The notes under the pieces are model-generated. The model worked only from the letters and a program-made list of their open reading frames with translations. It was not told the DNA's origin and did not search any database. A stretch of 64,000 bases of DNA from Salegentibacter flavus (lineage in GTDB: Bacteria > Bacteroidota > Bacteroidia > Flavobacteriales > Flavobacteriaceae). Position numbers and translations under genes: made by a program. The stretch covers positions 1 through 64,000 of the forward strand of contig NZ_FOVL01000013.1 of NCBI RefSeq assembly GCF_900115145.1. The letters are read 5' to 3'. Shown piece by piece: positions 1-7,459 of this stretch (within the stretch, counting starts at the first letter, position 1; each line of letters begins with the position of its first letter).

Positions 1-194
1 TTACTCCTCTCAAAATAGATAAACTTCCCCCTGGGTTTAGAATGGGGAATTAGTTCCTTAGAGGTGAGCTTGTACATATAGCTTCTGGAAATCCCAGAAT
101 ACAGGCAGGCTTCATCAAATGTTAGTACTTCCTTGGTTGCACCGAGCATTTGTTCAATGCGCAGCAATCGATCTTCTAATTCTAATTTACTCAT
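1..194 (-). CDS. Excisionase-type helix-turn-helix protein (partial)
   Basis: The frame opens with ATG at 194-192 and runs off the left edge after about 64 codons. The visible protein begins MSKLELEDRLLRIEQML, a short helical leader. A winged-helix DNA-binding segment follows, with a TFDEACLYSGISRSYMYKLT core and a PHSKPRGKFIYF wing, the pattern of the HTH_17/excisionase family. Such small proteins are common in Bacteroidota mobile elements, where they control excision or replication genes. It is read away from the integrase. The C-terminus is not visible, so nothing can be said about extra domains. Confidence 0.75.
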   Translation of the reverse strand, partial: MSKLELEDRLLRIEQMLGATKEVLTFDEACLYSGISRSYMYKLTSKELIPHSKPRGKFIYFERS

Positions 195-307
195 AGGTTC
201 TATTATTTACAAAAACAACACTGCAGTTGTCTTCTGGTTATAGAAACAAATGACTAATTAAAATCCTTGTAAATCAATATGGTAACAGGTAACCAAGTGG
301 TAATTAC

Positions 308-1033
308 CTATAAGATGGCTTTGAAAATACTGGAGATTTCTTTAAGATAAGAGGATTTGTTATTTCGCCAGTCGGAAATATTCTTGCTGGATAAGTGTTG
401 CTCGGTTCCTGCGGTGTTTTTAAGAATGAAATAATGCTCAACAAACAGAATCATTTGATGATTATCCAGGTTTTCAAAACCGATTAATAAATGGCTTAAA
501 AATTCTAATAATGTTTGTCGGTTTACTTGCTTTGGTCTTTTAGGAGATAGATCTTGCCATTTTAATCGACTCCTCGCTGGCACGGGTTCCATTAAAATTA
601 AAGATTGGAAGGTTTGGTAATCGCCGGTGAGATATTTCCTGGAGAACGCTTTAAAGACAGCATTGGTTTGACCAAGTGTTAGTGGGATAGGCTTCAGGTT
701 TAACTGCTTAATTTTTGCTATTTCAGGATTATTTACGGTATATACTTCCAGAGTATCAGACCTTTTCCTAATTCTCTTTCTGGTGAGAATAAAATAAATT
801 GCTGAAATACAGAACAAAGCGGATAGCAGGTAAATAACAGTAAAACTGAACTTAAACCACAGAGAATAAGGGGTGATCCAGATATAAAAAAGAAGTCCGG
901 TCAATAAGATAAGACAACACGTAAAAAAGATTTGCCCAAGTTGGGAATCTGTTTCCCTAAGCAGGTAGTTATAAAAATCCAGGAGTTTTGCCCTTAACCG
1001 AAGAGTAAAAACTGCGAACCGTTCCAAAAACAT
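308..1033 (-). CDS. Hypothetical two-helix membrane protein of the mobile element
   Basis: This 241-residue protein has a basic, helical N-terminus, then two closely spaced hydrophobic segments at about residues 34-53 and 58-83. A soluble, Lys/Arg-rich C-terminal domain of about 150 residues follows. The C-terminal part (LLEFLSHLLIGFENLD, then a WRNNKSSY segment) looks like helix-rich regulators carried on Bacteroidota elements, but I cannot name a family. It sits between the HTH gene and the integrase, all on the same strand with about 110-200 bp gaps. It is therefore probably element cargo or a regulator, not a chromosomal gene. No catalytic motif is visible. Confidence 0.6.
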   Translation of the reverse strand: MFLERFAVFTLRLRAKLLDFYNYLLRETDSQLGQIFFTCCLILLTGLLFYIWITPYSLWFKFSFTVIYLLSALFCISAIYFILTRKRIRKRSDTLEVYTVNNPEIAKIKQLNLKPIPLTLGQTNAVFKAFSRKYLTGDYQTFQSLILMEPVPARSRLKWQDLSPKRPKQVNRQTLLEFLSHLLIGFENLDNHQMILFVEHYFILKNTAGTEQHLSSKNISDWRNNKSSYLKEISSIFKAIL

Positions 1034-1233
1034 ATTATAAAGCTTGCTATTCTCTACTTAAAGATAACGAAAAGAAAGTATAAGTTTCTTTGATAGATCT
1101 TATACTTGAGCCTAATGAGAGTGTTGGATATTTGAGAATATTATTTTTTTTATGTTTTCGAAGAAATCCATAGCCTAATTTAGGGTATTTTGAGCTTCCT
1201 TATATGCGAATTAAATGTCAATGTAATTTTGAA

Positions 1234-2475
1234 TCAATTCCCCACGTCACTATTGGAAAATTTTAAAATTTCGTGCAAAGCCTCATCTGAACTTTTATGA
1301 ATGAAATTCCTTTGGTATCCAATTGTGGTCTGAAGACTACTATGTCGATATAGCTTTTGTAACATTTGAGGAGAAACTTTATCTCCGGCAATATTGCCAA
1401 AGGAATGTCTCGCAATGTGATTGGTTATTTTCTTATTAATTCCTGCAAGTTTTGCAATATCCTTTAGATTTGAATTATGTTTTTTTATAGCTCCCTTTAT
1501 TAAACTATATTTTTCTTTGGTTTCTACATCTCCGACTTTTTTCAATTCGGGAAAAATAAAATCTGAATGCGACTTTTTATCATTCCGGTAAAAATCCAGA
1601 ATTTCAATTGCTTTTCCTGGTAATTTTAATGAATCAAGTTTGGAATTTTTCTTCATTCTATAAAATAATCGATCCTCTATGATATCGTTCCATCTTAGAT
1701 GAAGAAGATCGGTGATTCTAATTCCTGCTAAATAGAAGGAGAATAAAAAAATGTTTCTTGAATGCCATAACGAAGAATGCTTCTTTAAACTTACTTGTTC
1801 AATTTTTAGAATTTCCTGCTCAGTTAAACCAATTTTTAATGAATCCGGATATTTAATAAGTATTTTATCCCTTCCAAAAGGATAAAAATTTCGGTCAATT
1901 ATCCCTTTTCTGATTGCACGGTTATATAATAACCTTATAAACACATAGGAGTTCATAACAGTCCTTTCTGAATTTTTTTTTTCATTTATAAGGTAAACTT
2001 TAAAACGTTTTAGGAAGTTCTCATCAATTTCCTGAAAGAGGATGTCACGTCCTTTAGTGAAATCTTTGATGATTTTTGCTTTAGATCGGTCTGAAATAGC
2101 ACGATTAAATTTTTTTGATCTTTCTAAATCAGCAACATGTTCATCAGCAAAGTCAAAGAAAGAAATAGTTTTCCTGGATTGCTTTATTTTATCCATAATT
2201 TGCTTTGCTGATAACTGCCTCTTATTGCGTTCTGCCTCATAAATAATATCATCTATCTGATCATACTTTTTACGAATTAGACGATTTAAATGTTGATATT
2301 TAGGGTGGGACTTTTTTACTTTCTCAGCTTGCTCATCCCAATCGTCTGGATCGAGGTTATAACCTAAATGATAATAGCTGCGTTTCCGAAATGAAGTTAC
2401 TCTTATGGCAAGCCGGAAAATTTTTTCATTTTCATCAATCTTTTTCGGGTGTAATATTACTTTAATATGAGCCAT
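1234..2475 (-). CDS. Tyrosine recombinase / site-specific integrase
   Basis: This is a 413-residue phage-type integrase that catalyses integration and excision of the element. The N-terminus (MAHIKVILHPKK, then YYHLGYNLDPDDWDE) matches the Arm-DNA-binding domain of Bacteroidota integrases. A SAM-like core-binding domain follows at about residues 105-195. The catalytic domain keeps Arg253 (in GIRITDLLHLRW), His353-x-x-Arg356 (NHIARHSF), His378 (YRHSS) and the nucleophile Tyr387 (TTIGYQ), so the enzyme looks intact. The ATG at 2475 was chosen over the upstream ATG at 2532 because family homology begins there and the upstream codons overlap the GGTAACACAT repeats. It lies 160 bp from the tRNA attachment site, as expected for an element-end integrase. 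Confidence 0.93.
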   Translation of the reverse strand: MAHIKVILHPKKIDENEKIFRLAIRVTSFRKRSYYHLGYNLDPDDWDEQAEKVKKSHPKYQHLNRLIRKKYDQIDDIIYEAERNKRQLSAKQIMDKIKQSRKTISFFDFADEHVADLERSKKFNRAISDRSKAKIIKDFTKGRDILFQEIDENFLKRFKVYLINEKKNSERTVMNSYVFIRLLYNRAIRKGIIDRNFYPFGRDKILIKYPDSLKIGLTEQEILKIEQVSLKKHSSLWHSRNIFLFSFYLAGIRITDLLHLRWNDIIEDRLFYRMKKNSKLDSLKLPGKAIEILDFYRNDKKSHSDFIFPELKKVGDVETKEKYSLIKGAIKKHNSNLKDIAKLAGINKKITNHIARHSFGNIAGDKVSPQMLQKLYRHSSLQTTIGYQRNFIHKSSDEALHEILKFSNSDVGN

Positions 2476-2637
2476 AATTCTTAGTTTAAGAATACTAAGA
2501 TAATTATTCTGGGTAACACATAGGTAACACATTTACTGAATTTAAATGATATTATATGTATCTGTAAAATATGTAAATATTCTGATTATCAATCAAATAA
2601 CATTATTTGTTTTTATTTGATATCCCCTCTAAAGGAA

Positions 2638-2687
2638 CTTAGGATCTAGTGCCGCGAGGTGTGAGAGTTCGAGTCTCTCCGCCCGCA
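2638..2687 (+). other. attR: 3' fragment of tRNA-Leu(UAG)
   Basis: The 50 bases read as the anticodon loop CTTAGGA (anticodon TAG), the 3' anticodon strand TCTAG, a long class II variable arm, the T arm GAGAG-TTCGAGT-CTCTC, and the acceptor strand CGCCCGC plus discriminator A. The five bases before the loop (AGGAA) do not pair with TCTAG, and no D arm is present. Identity to a tRNA therefore starts exactly at the anticodon loop, a classic crossover point for tyrosine recombinases. This is a duplicated target remnant (attR), not a functional tRNA. A 5' half restored by the host copy should lie beyond the left edge. Confidence 0.88.
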
Positions 2688-2696
2688 CAGAAAGAG

Positions 2697-2727
2697 AAAA
2701 GCCGACTTTTGGAGTCGGCTTTTTTTA
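2697..2727 (+). terminator. Rho-independent terminator of the tRNA-Leu locus
   Basis: AAAAGCCGACT (2697-2707) pairs with AGTCGGCTTTT (2713-2723) around a five-base loop, followed by a T run. It directly follows the tRNA fragment and was presumably the terminator of the original tRNA-Leu gene, which supports the orientation of the attachment site. Confidence 0.85.
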
Positions 2728-2741
2728 TGTGGGTAACACAT

Positions 2742-3099
2742 TGAATCAAACCTAATTGTGGATCAAGGGATCAAGAACAATTGTTGGGCATAAGGCAAAA
2801 TATGTAAAATTCTAAGACGAAGAAGTATTGTTCCACATGGGCTGCTTTATTCTAAGATTAAATTTCTGCTTTCATCAAAAAGTTAACTGAATTGAGCTTT
2901 TATTAGCCTTTGATATCAAAGGGGAAATAGGAACTAAAATTTCTTTCGTGCTGAAGACCTTATAGGTAATAACTATTACAACTTGCTTCACCTAACCTGA
3001 CCATCCTCATATTTCTATCTCTTTTTCTGCTGTTATTTTGTTCATAGATTTAGGCTCATTAACCAAAATCAGAAAAAGTAAACCTCTAATAAAGAAATC
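2742..3099. other. Intergenic region with a 16-bp palindrome
   Basis: No open frame longer than about 30 codons makes sense here. The one visible structure is the perfect palindrome CCTTTGATATCAAAGG at 2907-2922, about 180 bp before the OFA transporter, which could be an operator. The rest is AT-rich with no clear -33/-7 promoter pair. It may include leftover bases from earlier integrations next to the tRNA site. Confidence 0.4.
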
Positions 3100-4386
3100 A
3101 TGAGAAAAGAAAAAAACCGTTGGTTGATCGCTGCCTCTGCTGTAGGGATTCATATTTCTATAGGCTCGGTTTATGCCTGGAGTGTTTACACAAAACCTTT
3201 AATCGAGCAGTTTGGATGGGAACTTAGTGATACTCAGTTTACCTTTAGCCTTGCGATATTTTTCCTGGGCATCTCTGCTGCCTTTTTAGGGCACTTCTTG
3301 GAAAAGAAAGGACCACGAAAATCAGGAATACTTGCAGCTATCTTTTTCGGAATAGGAATCGCAGGATCCGGACTCGCCGTTTACCTGGAGTCAATCTATC
3401 TGCTTTACCTTTTTTATGGGATCTTCGGAGGAATAGGTTTAGGCCTGGGTTATATTACCCCGGTATCTACCCTTATAAAATGGTTTCCTGATCGCCGCGG
3501 ACTGGCTACAGGCCTTGCCATTATGGGCTTCGGATTCGCGGCGCTCATCAGTAGCCCCATCATTGTCTATCTTATCTCTGCCGTAGGCATAGCCAATACC
3601 TTCTTCATTATGGGCTCAGCCTATTTTATTATCATATTCGTTTCGTCTCTTTACCTGGCTCCTCCACCCAAAAACTGGTTGCCGGCAGGTTTTAAGGCTA
3701 CAATAGCTTCTGGAAAGAAAAAGATCATAGGCGATTTGTCACAACTAACAGCAAACCAGGCTGTAAAGACCAGACGCTTTTGGTATCTATGGCTGATGCT
3801 TTTTATAAATATCTCCTGCGGAATCGCTATCATTTCTGTAGCATCTCCAATGGCCCAGGAATATGCCGGACTTACGGTGATTTCAGCAGCCACTATGGTA
3901 GGTATCATGGGATTGTTCAACGGAGTAGGACGGATCGGCTGGGCTACTTTTTCTGATAAAATAGGCCGACCTGCAATGTATACTGTCTTTTTCGCTATCC
4001 AGATTATTGCCTTTTTCACGCTTCCCGGAATTACCAATGCATTGCTTTTCCAGGCAGTCATCTTCATTATCATGTCCTGCTATGGGGGAGGGTTTGCCAC
4101 CATCCCGGCCTACATAGGCGATGTTTTTGGAACCAAACAGCTTGGGGCGATCCACGGTTATATGCTTACCGCCTGGGCTGCCGCCGGAATGGCCGGACCT
4201 TTGTTCGCCGCCTGGTCACGCAGCGTTACCAACAGCTATAATGGAACCCTTTATTTTTTCGCCGGACTCCTGGTAATTGCTTTTGGCCTGTCTTTGCTGA
4301 CTCAGAGAGAAATTAAAAGATTGAAAAGAGCATCTCAGAATAAGAAAGAAGATCTTGTTGGAGAACAGGAACCTGAATTGGTATAA
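3100..4386 (+). CDS. OFA-family MFS transporter (oxalate/formate antiporter type)
   Basis: This 428-residue inner-membrane protein has about 12 hydrophobic segments. The opening KNRWLIAASAVGIHISIGSVY, followed by AWSVYTKPLIEQFGW, is the diagnostic start of the oxalate/formate antiporter (OFA) branch of the major facilitator superfamily. The loop after TM2 has EKKGPRKSG, and the loop after TM8 has the DKIGRPA-type MFS signature. Length fits the family. The substrate is unknown; OFA members carry small carboxylates such as formate, oxalate, lactate or pyruvate. It stands alone, 133 bp before hemG. The C-terminus is a charged tail. Confidence 0.88.
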   Translation: MRKEKNRWLIAASAVGIHISIGSVYAWSVYTKPLIEQFGWELSDTQFTFSLAIFFLGISAAFLGHFLEKKGPRKSGILAAIFFGIGIAGSGLAVYLESIYLLYLFYGIFGGIGLGLGYITPVSTLIKWFPDRRGLATGLAIMGFGFAALISSPIIVYLISAVGIANTFFIMGSAYFIIIFVSSLYLAPPPKNWLPAGFKATIASGKKKIIGDLSQLTANQAVKTRRFWYLWLMLFINISCGIAIISVASPMAQEYAGLTVISAATMVGIMGLFNGVGRIGWATFSDKIGRPAMYTVFFAIQIIAFFTLPGITNALLFQAVIFIIMSCYGGGFATIPAYIGDVFGTKQLGAIHGYMLTAWAAAGMAGPLFAAWSRSVTNSYNGTLYFFAGLLVIAFGLSLLTQREIKRLKRASQNKKEDLVGEQEPELV

Positions 4387-4519
4387 CATAAAAATCTGGT
4401 CGCAAAAGTATTTCTGAGAGGTTAAGTAAATTAAACATGTCAATCCCTCCTGTTTGGTAGAAATAAGAGGTGCTTGTTTCAGGAGTTGTATATTTTTATT
4501 CACTCAAAGTCAGAGTCCA

Positions 4520-5071
4520 ATGGAAAAAAAACTTGGTATCATTTATTCCAGTGTGGATGGGCAGACTAGAAAGATTTCTCAAGCCTTGCTGCAACAGTTA
4601 CACCGGCAGCAAATAGCAGTAAAATTATACTCCATCGAGGATTTTGAAGAGGAGGTGACTGATTTTGATCTCCTGGTCATAGGTGCAGGAATACGCTACG
4701 GAAAGCACAATCTCAAGGTGCGGCAATTTGTTTTAAATAATAAAGAAAGCCTTAGCCGGATTAGCACCGCCTTCTTCTCCGTTAACCTGGTGGCCCGCAA
4801 AAGCGACAAGAATTCCCCCGAAACCAATCCCTACCTGATCAAATTTTTAAAAGATGTTAACTGGAATCCCGATATGCTGGCTGTGTTCGCGGGTAAACTC
4901 GATTACCGGGCCTATTCCTTGCTGGACAGGATCATGATAAAACTCATTATGAAACTCACCCAAGGCCCCACAAGGACTGATACTACCATAGAATACACGG
5001 ACTGGAAAAGAGTAAGAGACTTTGGCGAGCTGGTCTTCAGGGAGCTTTATAGAGACTCCAGCCGGAAATAA
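4520..5071 (+). CDS. hemG: Protoporphyrinogen IX dehydrogenase, flavodoxin type (HemG)
   Basis: This 183-residue flavodoxin-fold enzyme oxidises protoporphyrinogen IX to protoporphyrin IX in heme synthesis, passing electrons to menaquinone. The FMN phosphate loop is IIYSSVDGQTRKI. The following stretches VIGAGIRYGKHN, FFSVNLVARK, MIKLIMKLTQGPTRTDT and YTDWKRV match E. coli HemG closely. The frame is open 66 bp upstream, but the ATG at 4520 starts exactly at the conserved N-terminus, so it is preferred. Heme synthesis also appears in this window as hemL at 43536, though the two genes are not linked. Confidence 0.92.
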   Translation: MEKKLGIIYSSVDGQTRKISQALLQQLHRQQIAVKLYSIEDFEEEVTDFDLLVIGAGIRYGKHNLKVRQFVLNNKESLSRISTAFFSVNLVARKSDKNSPETNPYLIKFLKDVNWNPDMLAVFAGKLDYRAYSLLDRIMIKLIMKLTQGPTRTDTTIEYTDWKRVRDFGELVFRELYRDSSRK

Positions 5072-5182
5072 TGTATGCTGCCATTAAAGTTTTAGTACAG
5101 AAGAAATATTTTTCAAAAGCACCATTGTAAAAAAGTGCTGCTAAAAAGATTTTAAATCTTACTTTTACTGCTGAATAAAAAA

Positions 5183-5257
5183 GGGTGATTAGCTCAGTTG
5201 GTTCAGAGCACTACCTCGACAAGGTAGGGGTCACTGGTTCGAACCCAGTATCACCCA
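5183..5257 (+). tRNA. tRNA-Val(GAC)
   Basis: The 75-base cloverleaf is complete: acceptor GGGTGAT/ATCACCC with discriminator A, D arm GCTC/GAGC, anticodon arm CTACC-TCGACAA-GGTAG, variable loop GGGTC, and T arm ACTGG-TTCGAAC-CCAGT. The anticodon is GAC (Val). Position 33 is C instead of the near-universal U. CCA is not encoded in full (the genome reads ACA after the stem), as is usual in this group. A strong terminator follows. Confidence 0.95.
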
Positions 5258-5270
5258 CAAAAAGCAACCT

Positions 5271-5306
5271 AAAGCTCTACAAACATTGTGTTTGTGGGGC
5301 TTTTTT
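5271..5306 (+). terminator. Terminator after tRNA-Val
   Basis: A 15-bp stem with two G-U pairs (5271-5285 with 5289-5303) and a TTG loop is followed by a T run. It lies 13 bases after the tRNA and ends its transcript. Confidence 0.85.
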
Positions 5307-5437
5307 AGGTTTCAGGGGTGGGATTAAAAATTTACTTTATTGAAAATTTACTGAATAATTAAGATGTTGTTGTCCCGAAACATATATTTATAAAAGGATA
5401 TATTTGTGAATGTATTTAGTTATGTGCAAAATCTTAA

Positions 5438-6178
5438 ATGAAAAATCCATACGAAAACCCTTTAATTCAGCTATTTCAGAAGATTGTTGAGCTCCGACAT
5501 TCAAGCAATCGTATAAATTCTGTCCTAAGAAAGGATGTCGAGAAATATACAAAAGAAGAAGCCAGTTTTTTTTCCGGTTCCTCACTGATTATTAGCGATT
5601 GGACTGGCAACACTGATAACGGATGGGAATTAAATTTCCACACTGGAGTTTCTATAAAAACAGAGAAAGAAAATTATGCCAAAGAAGTAGATAAAATTGT
5701 CTCAAGAGAATGTTGTTTAGCATTTGCTCAATCATTTGAGGCTCTAGAAACCTTTTTAAAAGATTGCGTATACCAAAACTTTTTAATACATATATCTCCA
5801 ATTGAAAGGGAGGAAATTCAAGGCGGTGACAACTTGTTTAAATTGGTGAAAAAGGCTTGCGGGGAAAATTTTATAAAATCTTCTAAAACGAATAATAAAA
5901 ATCTTCATTTCAAACAATTCTGGAGCACGGTTTCAGAGTCTAGACACGCGATTGTACATTCCAGTTGTAGAATAAAAATTAAAAAAATCAAAAAGTCTGC
6001 TGATCATTTTGCAACCTTTGAATACTTGTTTGATTATGAAAAATTAGAAGATGAAACTCTATTAATTAAACTAGACTATAAGCAACTTGATAAGGTTCAA
6101 AAACATTTATCGGAATTTGCATATCAAGTTTATAAAATCTTAAGTAAAGAAGAAAGTCTGGTTAATAAATTTAAATAG
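5438..6178 (+). CDS. HEPN-like protein, probable acquired gene
   Basis: This 246-residue protein has no signal peptide or membrane segment. Residues 90-112 (ECCLAFAQSFEALETFLKD) form a helix typical of HEPN domains. Residues 167-174 read ESRHAIVH, giving Arg169-x4-His174, the R-x4-6-H active-site motif of HEPN ribonucleases. This resembles the RiboL-PSP-HEPN group, but that label is inference. The gene is clearly more AT-rich and Lys-rich than its neighbours and stands alone between the tRNA-Val terminator and a converging hydrolase, which suggests transfer. No antitoxin-sized partner gene adjoins it. A TATATTTG -7 box at 5399-5406 could serve it. Confidence 0.6.
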   Translation: MKNPYENPLIQLFQKIVELRHSSNRINSVLRKDVEKYTKEEASFFSGSSLIISDWTGNTDNGWELNFHTGVSIKTEKENYAKEVDKIVSRECCLAFAQSFEALETFLKDCVYQNFLIHISPIEREEIQGGDNLFKLVKKACGENFIKSSKTNNKNLHFKQFWSTVSESRHAIVHSSCRIKIKKIKKSADHFATFEYLFDYEKLEDETLLIKLDYKQLDKVQKHLSEFAYQVYKILSKEESLVNKFK

Positions 6179-6267
6179 CGTCACTAAATATCGGTTAATA
6201 ATAATTTCCAATGAACGCTTAATAATCCCTTTTTTGAAATGAAAAAGAAGTTAAAAGCGGGCTATAT

Positions 6268-7269
6268 TTAAGGAATAGAAATATTTAAATCCTCTTTTAG
6301 AAAAATCATGATTTCTTTTTCCACGCTTTTAATGTCCTTGGATTTAATATCGCTCCCAATAAAGTGTGTCTTAGGAGTGCTAAGCGCAACAAGTTTTTTT
6401 AAAGAATCTGCTGTTGAAAAGGCTTCGTGAACTTTAGGATAAGAGCTCACCTCTACATGAGCGTCTTTCTGGAAGTAATTCTCTTTGTAATAAAGCGTCA
6501 GAACCGGGCAGTTCACCTCAGAAAAAGTTTCCGGCTTCATTGTAGACCCCACTAATATTTGTAGATCTACCAGGGCCTTAGAGGGGTAAATGGTATCCCA
6601 GTATTTCTCTGCGATTTCCTGTTCGTGCTCAATTATTTTATGTTCCCCAAACGAAATCAGATGAGCAAGTTCGTAACCCCAGGGAGAATTTAAAATAAAC
6701 GAGCCGGTTTGGTCATCTTTAGTATTGGGTGCCAGGTTAATAAGGGCGTGAACCTTGTCGGGGTATTCTGCAGCCAGTTTTAAAGCCAGGGTGCCTCCTG
6801 TAGAAGTGCTCATAATAATTACCTTTTTCCCAATCCTCTTCCCTATTACCAATGCCTCTTTTGCGGAATTCCATGCGGTTTCGGGCGTAAAATCTTGGAG
6901 TGCCACCTCAGGTTTCAAGCCATGTCCTGCCCAACGTGCAAGATAAATATTAGCATTCAGGCTATCTGCAATATTTACGTTCACGGGATAGCCATCCCGA
7001 TAACTCCCTGCGAATCCGTGCAGATACACAATACTGTATTCGGTTATTTGCGGTGATTCATCTTGCCACTTGATTCTAGCCTGATTATCTTCTCTAAGAG
7101 CGTGTTTAGCCTCTGTCTTTTTAATGTGATCTTTCAGAACTTTTAAATTAGAAGAAGGTATTTCTGGTAGTTTTGATGTATAAACTGGATTGATAGGTTT
7201 TGGGCCGGAAAAGTAGGTTACAACCACAACCAGAAGAAAAACTAAAAGTAACCAGTATCTTTTTTGCAT
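6268..7269 (-). CDS. Membrane-anchored alpha/beta hydrolase
   Basis: The 333-residue protein has an N-terminal hydrophobic anchor (residues 5-20) and then a periplasmic alpha/beta hydrolase fold. Visible elements are the oxyanion HGFAG at 84-88, WAGHG at 113-117, the nucleophile elbow S-T-S156-T-G-G, and a late KTHFIGSD that supplies the catalytic His. The elbow has Ser where most relatives have Gly (SxSxG, not GxSxG). The fold suggests a carboxylesterase or lipase acting on small esters; the substrate is unknown. It converges with the HEPN gene and is separated by 190 bp from the export operon on the same strand. Confidence 0.78.
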   Translation of the reverse strand: MQKRYWLLLVFLLVVVVTYFSGPKPINPVYTSKLPEIPSSNLKVLKDHIKKTEAKHALREDNQARIKWQDESPQITEYSIVYLHGFAGSYRDGYPVNVNIADSLNANIYLARWAGHGLKPEVALQDFTPETAWNSAKEALVIGKRIGKKVIIMSTSTGGTLALKLAAEYPDKVHALINLAPNTKDDQTGSFILNSPWGYELAHLISFGEHKIIEHEQEIAEKYWDTIYPSKALVDLQILVGSTMKPETFSEVNCPVLTLYYKENYFQKDAHVEVSSYPKVHEAFSTADSLKKLVALSTPKTHFIGSDIKSKDIKSVEKEIMIFLKEDLNISIP

Positions 7270-7459
7270 CGGTACTAAATCCAGCTGAATATTTGAGACT
7301 CCTAAATTACACTTTTAATAAGAGCTAACTTCTTTGCCCCGGCTATTTAAACATAGTTTTAGCAAATAACAAGGTGGCTAATTACCATCTTAAAGCTGGT
7401 GCCAACGATCATTAGTTAGCTTTTTCCGGAAAATGATCCATTTTAATCCAGGTTCCCTT

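Larger units (their letters stand above)
1..2687. mobile_element. Right end of an integrative element inserted in tRNA-Leu
   Basis: The left 2.7 kb carries an excisionase-type helix-turn-helix gene, a membrane protein and a tyrosine recombinase, and ends at a 3' fragment of tRNA-Leu. This is the usual right boundary of a genomic island or mobilizable element. An intact tRNA-Leu would be expected at the other end, left of the window. The region is AT-rich compared with the chromosome that starts near 3100. Whether the element is an ICE, a mobilizable island or a prophage remnant cannot be told, because the cargo lies outside the window. Confidence 0.8.
2511..2741. repeat. Three copies of GGTAACACAT around the attachment site
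   Basis: GGGTAACACAT lies at 2511-2521 and AGGTAACACAT directly follows at 2522-2532, just upstream of the integrase start. A third GGGTAACACAT is at 2731-2741, on the other side of the tRNA fragment. The first two are well placed to be arm-type integrase binding sites. The third lies on the chromosomal side of the presumed crossover, which a simple insertion does not explain. Function is inferred from position only. Confidence 0.45.

Noticed and set aside
2638-2687. A functional tRNA-Leu gene
   Set aside because: The acceptor 5' strand, D arm and 5' anticodon strand are absent; it is only a 3' fragment.
2907-2922. FNR-type operator reading of CCTTTGATATCAAAGG
   Set aside because: TTGAT and ATCAA abut without the four-base spacer that FNR-type sites need.
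5183-6267. A second integration event at tRNA-Val bringing the HEPN gene
   Set aside because: No repeated 3' tRNA-Val fragment was found downstream of the gene and no integrase is nearby.
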